Shown: positions 60,863-64,000 of the stretch, in pieces
Layout of the letters: each line of letters starts with the position of its first letter
How positions within the stretch are numbered: the stretch's first letter is position 1
Assembly: GCF_900167915.1 (NCBI RefSeq)
Contig: NZ_FUYM01000001.1
Location: forward strand, 372,001 to 436,000
Length of the DNA stretch: 64,000 nt
DNA from: Rhizorhabdus histidinilytica
Lineage (GTDB): Bacteria > Pseudomonadota > Alphaproteobacteria > Sphingomonadales > Sphingomonadaceae
Direction of reading: 5' to 3'
Program-made: the position numbers and the translations under genes
Notes under the pieces: generated by a model
Told to the model about the DNA's origin: nothing
The model's input: the letters and a program-made list of their open reading frames with translations, nothing else
The model's database searches: none

Positions 60863-61431
60863 ACGTCGGCGCGATCCTGCTGGCGGCGGGCAGTGCGCGC
60901 CGGATGGGCGCGGACAAGCTGATGGCCGATCTGGGCGGGCGGCCGCTCGCCCTCCACGCGTTCGAAGCGCTCCTCGCCGCCGGGTTCGACCGGCCGATCG
61001 TCGCCGTCGCGCCGGGCGGCGCGGTGGGCGCGCTGCTCGCCGATCGCGCCCGCCTCGTCCCGGTCGCGGATCATGCGCTCGGCATGGGCCATTCGCTCGC
61101 GGCGGCGGTGGCGGCGGTGCCCGGCGACTGGACGGCGGCGCTTATCGGCCTCGCCGACATGCCCTTCGTTCGTCCGGCGACGCTGCGCGCGCTCGCCGCC
61201 GCGTCTGCCTCCCACGCGATCGTTCGTCCGGTTTTCGATGGGACGCCCGGCCATCCGGTGGCGTGGGGCCGCGACCATTTCCCGGCGCTGGCCGGGCTGC
61301 GCGGCGACAAGGGCGGGCGCGACATTCTCGCCCGCTCTCCGCCAGTGCCGTTCGCCTGCGACGATCCTGGGGTGACGATCGACGTCGACACGCCCGAGGC
61401 GCTCGCCGCGGCACGGGCGAGGTTCTTATAG
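60859..61431 (+). CDS. MocA-like molybdenum cofactor nucleotidyltransferase
   Basis: The 190-residue protein has the nucleotidyltransferase motif ILLAAGSARRMGADKLMADL, the metal site LADMPFVRPATL and GDKGGRDIL. Beside XdhC the natural reading is MocA, which makes cytosine dinucleotide of the cofactor; a MobA (GTP) role is less likely. It starts with GTG overlapping the xdhC stop. It is convergent with the permease gene, 6 bases apart. Confidence 0.88.
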   Translation: MNVGAILLAAGSARRMGADKLMADLGGRPLALHAFEALLAAGFDRPIVAVAPGGAVGALLADRARLVPVADHALGMGHSLAAAVAAVPGDWTAALIGLADMPFVRPATLRALAAASASHAIVRPVFDGTPGHPVAWGRDHFPALAGLRGDKGGRDILARSPPVPFACDDPGVTIDVDTPEALAAARARFL

Positions 61432-61437
61432 CGGGCG

Positions 61438-63933
61438 CTACAAGGATCGCAGCGCCGCCGCCGGGCGCGCCGCCAGCACCAGCAGCGATCCGAGCAGGCC
61501 GATCCCGAGCGTGCCCAGCGCCCCGGCCGCCAGCGTTCCCAGCACGATCGGCCAGTCGGGCGCCCAGGCCAGCTCGAAGATCCGGGTGACGACGTACCAG
61601 CCGGCCGCCGTTCCCGCCGCCAGGGCCAGCAATGCGATGACGGCGGCGAGCAGGGCATATTCGATCGCCTGCGCCGTCAGGATCTGGCGGCGGCTCGCGC
61701 CGAGCAGCTTGAGCAGCACCGCGTCGTAGAGCCGCGCGCGGCGCGAGGCGGCGACCGCGCCGACCAGCACCGCGACCCCGGCCGCCAGCGCCACCGACGC
61801 CGCCGCGCGGATCGCGGTGGCCAGCTGGCCGAAGATCGACGAAACCTGCTCGACCACATCCTTGACCCGGATCAGCGACACCGAGGGAAAGCCTGCGATC
61901 ACCGCGCGGTTGACCGCCGCCTCGCGCGCATCGGGGATGGCGATCGTCGCCATATAGCTGTGCGGCGCACCTTCGAGCGCGCCGGGCGCGAAGACGATGC
62001 CGAAGTTGAAGCCCATCGTCTCCCAATTGACCCGCCGGATCGATGCAACGGTCGTCTCGATCTCGACACCGAGCACCGACAGAGTCATCCTGTCGCCGGG
62101 CTTGAGGTCGAGCGCCTTGGCCGCCTGCTCTTCGACCGAGATCAGCGGCGGGCCGGCATAGTCGGCCGGCCACCATTTGCCGGCGACGATCTCGTTGCCC
62201 TCGGCGAGCCTGGTCGAATAGGTCAGCCCGCGATCGCCGTTGAGGATCCATGCGCCCTTGGGGACCGGCTTCATGTCGGTCACGCGGACGCCGCGCACCG
62301 CGACCACCGATCCGCGCAGGGAGGGAACGCTGTCGATCCTCGCCTCCGGCGCGCGGGCCAGTACGGTCGAGCGGAAGCGGTCGATATCCTCAGTCGGCAC
62401 GTCGAGCGCGAAGAAGCTGGGGGCGACGGCCGGGACGGTCTTCTCGATCTGGTGGGTCAGGCTGGTCTGCACCACGGCGAGCACCACGAACAGGGTGAGG
62501 CCGAGGCCCAGCGCGACGATCAGCCGGTCGGTCTGGGCTGCCGGGCGGTGGAGATTGGCGATGGCGAGGCGCAGCAGCGGCCGGCGCGGACGGGGCAGGG
62601 CGCGGGCGCCGCGCCGGACCAGCCAGCCGATCGCGCCGAGCAGCGCGAAGATGCCGGCGGTCGCCGCGAGGAAGCCGGCGCTCAGCATCGGCTGCCGCGC
62701 GGTGGCGATGGCGAGCAGGGCGATCCCCAGCCCCGCGCCGAGCATCGGCAGCAGCACCCGCCAGCGCGGCCAGCCGAGCGGCTCGATCCGCGCGCGGAAG
62801 ATCGCCGCCGGGCTGACCTGCCCCGCCCGCGCCAGCGGCGACAGGCTGAACAGCAGCGCGGCGAGCAGGCCGTAGACGGCGCTGATCAGCAGCGGCAACG
62901 GAAAGACCGCGAATTTCGGCGCGACCGGCAGCGCGTCGCCCGCCAGCTGGCCGACGATCGCGGGCACCGCGGTGCCGACCGCGAGGCCGGCGAGGATCGC
63001 CCCCGTCGAGACGATCGCGACCTGAATCAGATAGATGCGGAAGATGGTGGCGGAGGAGGCTCCCAATATCTTGAGAGTCGCGATGCCCGGACGCCGCTGA
63101 TCGAGCCAGGAGGCGACGCCGTTGCCGACGCCGATCCCGGCGACGACCAGCGCGGTCAGCCCGACCAGGGTCAGGAACTGGCCGAGTTGGTCGACCAGCC
63201 GGCGCAGCCCGCGCGCGGCGTTGGTACGGTCGGTCACCTCCCAATTGGCGTCGTGGAAGCGCTCGCCGAGCTGCTCGGCGATCGCATGGGCGTCGCGGTC
63301 GGCCGGCAGCCGAATGCGGTAGCGCGCGGTGAAGAGGCTGCCGGGCTGGACGAGCCTGGTCGCCGCCAGCCCCTCGCGCGAGACCAGGATGCTCGGTCCC
63401 AGGGTGAAGCCTTCGCCGACCCGGTCGGGCTCCTCGGCGATCAGCCCCGCGACCCGGAAGCTGGTTTCGCCGACGCGCACCCTGTCTCCGATCCTGAGCG
63501 ACAGCCGCTCGGCCAGTGCGGGGGCGATCATCGCGTCGAGGCCGGCGGGGCGGGACGTGAGCGCCCCCGGTTCCAGCCGCAGCGCGCCGTAGAGCGGCCA
63601 GCGATCGTCGACGCTCTTGAGCTCGGCGAGCACCGCGGCGGCCGCGTCGGCGCGCGACGCCATGGCGCGCAACCGGATCGTTTCCGACACCGCACCTTGC
63701 CGGACGAAGGCGGCGCGCTCGTCGGGCGCGGCCTCACGCTGGGCGACCCGCATCTCGATGTCGCCGCCCAATATCTCGCGACCGCGGCTGTCCAGCTCGG
63801 CGGTGATCGCGCGCGACAGGCTGCCGACTCCCGCGAGCCCCGCGACACCGAGGAACAGGCAGATGATCAGCAGGCGAAGCCCCTTCAGCCCGCCGCGCAT
63901 GTCGCGCAGCGCGAGCGCCCAGGCGGCCTTCAC
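61438..63933 (-). CDS. ABC transporter permease, FtsX/YbbP type
   Basis: The 831-residue inner-membrane protein has one N-terminal span (LLIICLFLGVAGLAGVGSLS), a large periplasmic MacB-like domain, two FtsX-type membrane blocks (LTALVVAGIGVGNGVASWLD and VALAAGVAVLVGAVAASRRA) and a further periplasmic domain. This is the layout of the YbbP/YbbA exporters. The GTG start overlaps the upstream ATPase stop as GTGA. It may move lipids or a hydrophobic product; unknown. Confidence 0.9.
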   Translation of the reverse strand: MKAAWALALRDMRGGLKGLRLLIICLFLGVAGLAGVGSLSRAITAELDSRGREILGGDIEMRVAQREAAPDERAAFVRQGAVSETIRLRAMASRADAAAAVLAELKSVDDRWPLYGALRLEPGALTSRPAGLDAMIAPALAERLSLRIGDRVRVGETSFRVAGLIAEEPDRVGEGFTLGPSILVSREGLAATRLVQPGSLFTARYRIRLPADRDAHAIAEQLGERFHDANWEVTDRTNAARGLRRLVDQLGQFLTLVGLTALVVAGIGVGNGVASWLDQRRPGIATLKILGASSATIFRIYLIQVAIVSTGAILAGLAVGTAVPAIVGQLAGDALPVAPKFAVFPLPLLISAVYGLLAALLFSLSPLARAGQVSPAAIFRARIEPLGWPRWRVLLPMLGAGLGIALLAIATARQPMLSAGFLAATAGIFALLGAIGWLVRRGARALPRPRRPLLRLAIANLHRPAAQTDRLIVALGLGLTLFVVLAVVQTSLTHQIEKTVPAVAPSFFALDVPTEDIDRFRSTVLARAPEARIDSVPSLRGSVVAVRGVRVTDMKPVPKGAWILNGDRGLTYSTRLAEGNEIVAGKWWPADYAGPPLISVEEQAAKALDLKPGDRMTLSVLGVEIETTVASIRRVNWETMGFNFGIVFAPGALEGAPHSYMATIAIPDAREAAVNRAVIAGFPSVSLIRVKDVVEQVSSIFGQLATAIRAAASVALAAGVAVLVGAVAASRRARLYDAVLLKLLGASRRQILTAQAIEYALLAAVIALLALAAGTAAGWYVVTRIFELAWAPDWPIVLGTLAAGALGTLGIGLLGSLLVLAARPAAALRSL

Positions 63934-64000
63934 GCGGCCGCCCGGTCGGAAAGGATCGCCCCGTCGCGCATCTCGACGATCCGGGCGCAGCGCGCCGCCA
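63930..64000 (-). CDS. ABC transporter ATP-binding protein, C-terminal end (partial)
   Basis: The minus-strand frame from the window edge gives 22 residues, AARCARIVEMRDGAILSDRA and two alanines, then TGA at 63930-63932. RIVEMRDGAIL is the usual last strand of a LolD/YbbA-type ATPase (RIVxLRDGRI). It pairs with the permease directly downstream. Confidence 0.75.
   Translation of the reverse strand, partial: AARCARIVEMRDGAILSDRAAA

Overview
The window is a GC-rich (about two thirds G+C), gene-dense chromosomal segment of an alphaproteobacterium, most likely a sphingomonad (Sphingomonadaceae, Sphingomonas or Rhizorhabdus type). Pointers are a ChpT-type phosphotransferase, a tonB-exbB-exbD-exbD cluster, a POT transporter with paired amidohydrolases, an EcfG-type promoter, and rluD directly upstream of rpoH. 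The assignment rests on gene content and protein style; no database was searched. Almost everything looks like chromosomal core or near-core. No insertion sequence, prophage, CRISPR array, integrase or tRNA was seen.

Layout. 1-2.7 kb: end of an outer-membrane protein, then rpoH and rluD (minus) and a JAMM peptidase. 2.8-9.4 kb: chpT, a DUF2383 protein and a chemosensory operon cheA-cheW-cheY-cheB-cheR with no receptor gene. 9.5-12.8 kb: AmpD-like amidase, RNase P RNA (rnpB), and a cluster of very small proteins, a CBS protein and a lone receiver. 12.8-17.1 kb: an AT-rich gene-free patch, an MscS channel with a candidate EcfG promoter, msrA, a Sua5/TsaC enzyme, a GntR regulator and a nitroreductase. 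17.4-21.8 kb: peptide transporter and two exported amidohydrolases in one tightly overlapped operon. 21.9-24.1 kb: glmM and thiD. 24.3-25.6 kb: rpsF-rpsR-rplI. 25.8-30.5 kb: fabD, fabG, acpP, fabF, mltG (fatty-acid synthesis plus peptidoglycan). 30.5-37.5 kb: paired small membrane proteins, Lrp regulator and RhtA-like exporter, argC, NlpC/P60, MarR, M17 aminopeptidase, two thioesterases. 37.7-45.8 kb: kup, purC, a hydrolase-fold protein without its nucleophile, ferredoxin-NADP reductase, M61 peptidase, LysR. 45.9-55.9 kb: parC, a GGDEF/EAL protein, an operon of GNAT, DUF1285, Nudix and CCA-adding enzyme, GST, a pteridine reductase with folB, and a secreted protein of unknown role. 56.1-58.7 kb: the TonB energising system closed by a clear terminator. 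58.8-64 kb: sugar/nucleoside kinase, xdhC-mocA, and an FtsX-type exporter permease with its ATPase running off the edge.

Several groups clearly work together: the che genes as one signalling array; fabD-fabG-acpP-fabF as elongation enzymes and their carrier; transporter plus amidohydrolases as an uptake and cleavage module; TonB-ExbB-ExbD as the motor for outer-membrane receptors; XdhC and MocA as molybdenum-hydroxylase maturation.

The most distinctive non-coding signal is a set of dispersed palindromic elements. One family (about 80-94 bp, two mirrored hairpins) occurs in five full copies, one half copy and one related single hairpin. Several other hairpin families fill most remaining intergenic gaps, including a 31-bp perfect inverted repeat between fabG and acpP. 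I see no large undescribed system. The best leads are the amidohydrolase pair with one degenerate partner, the small-protein cluster around rnpB, and the repeat families.
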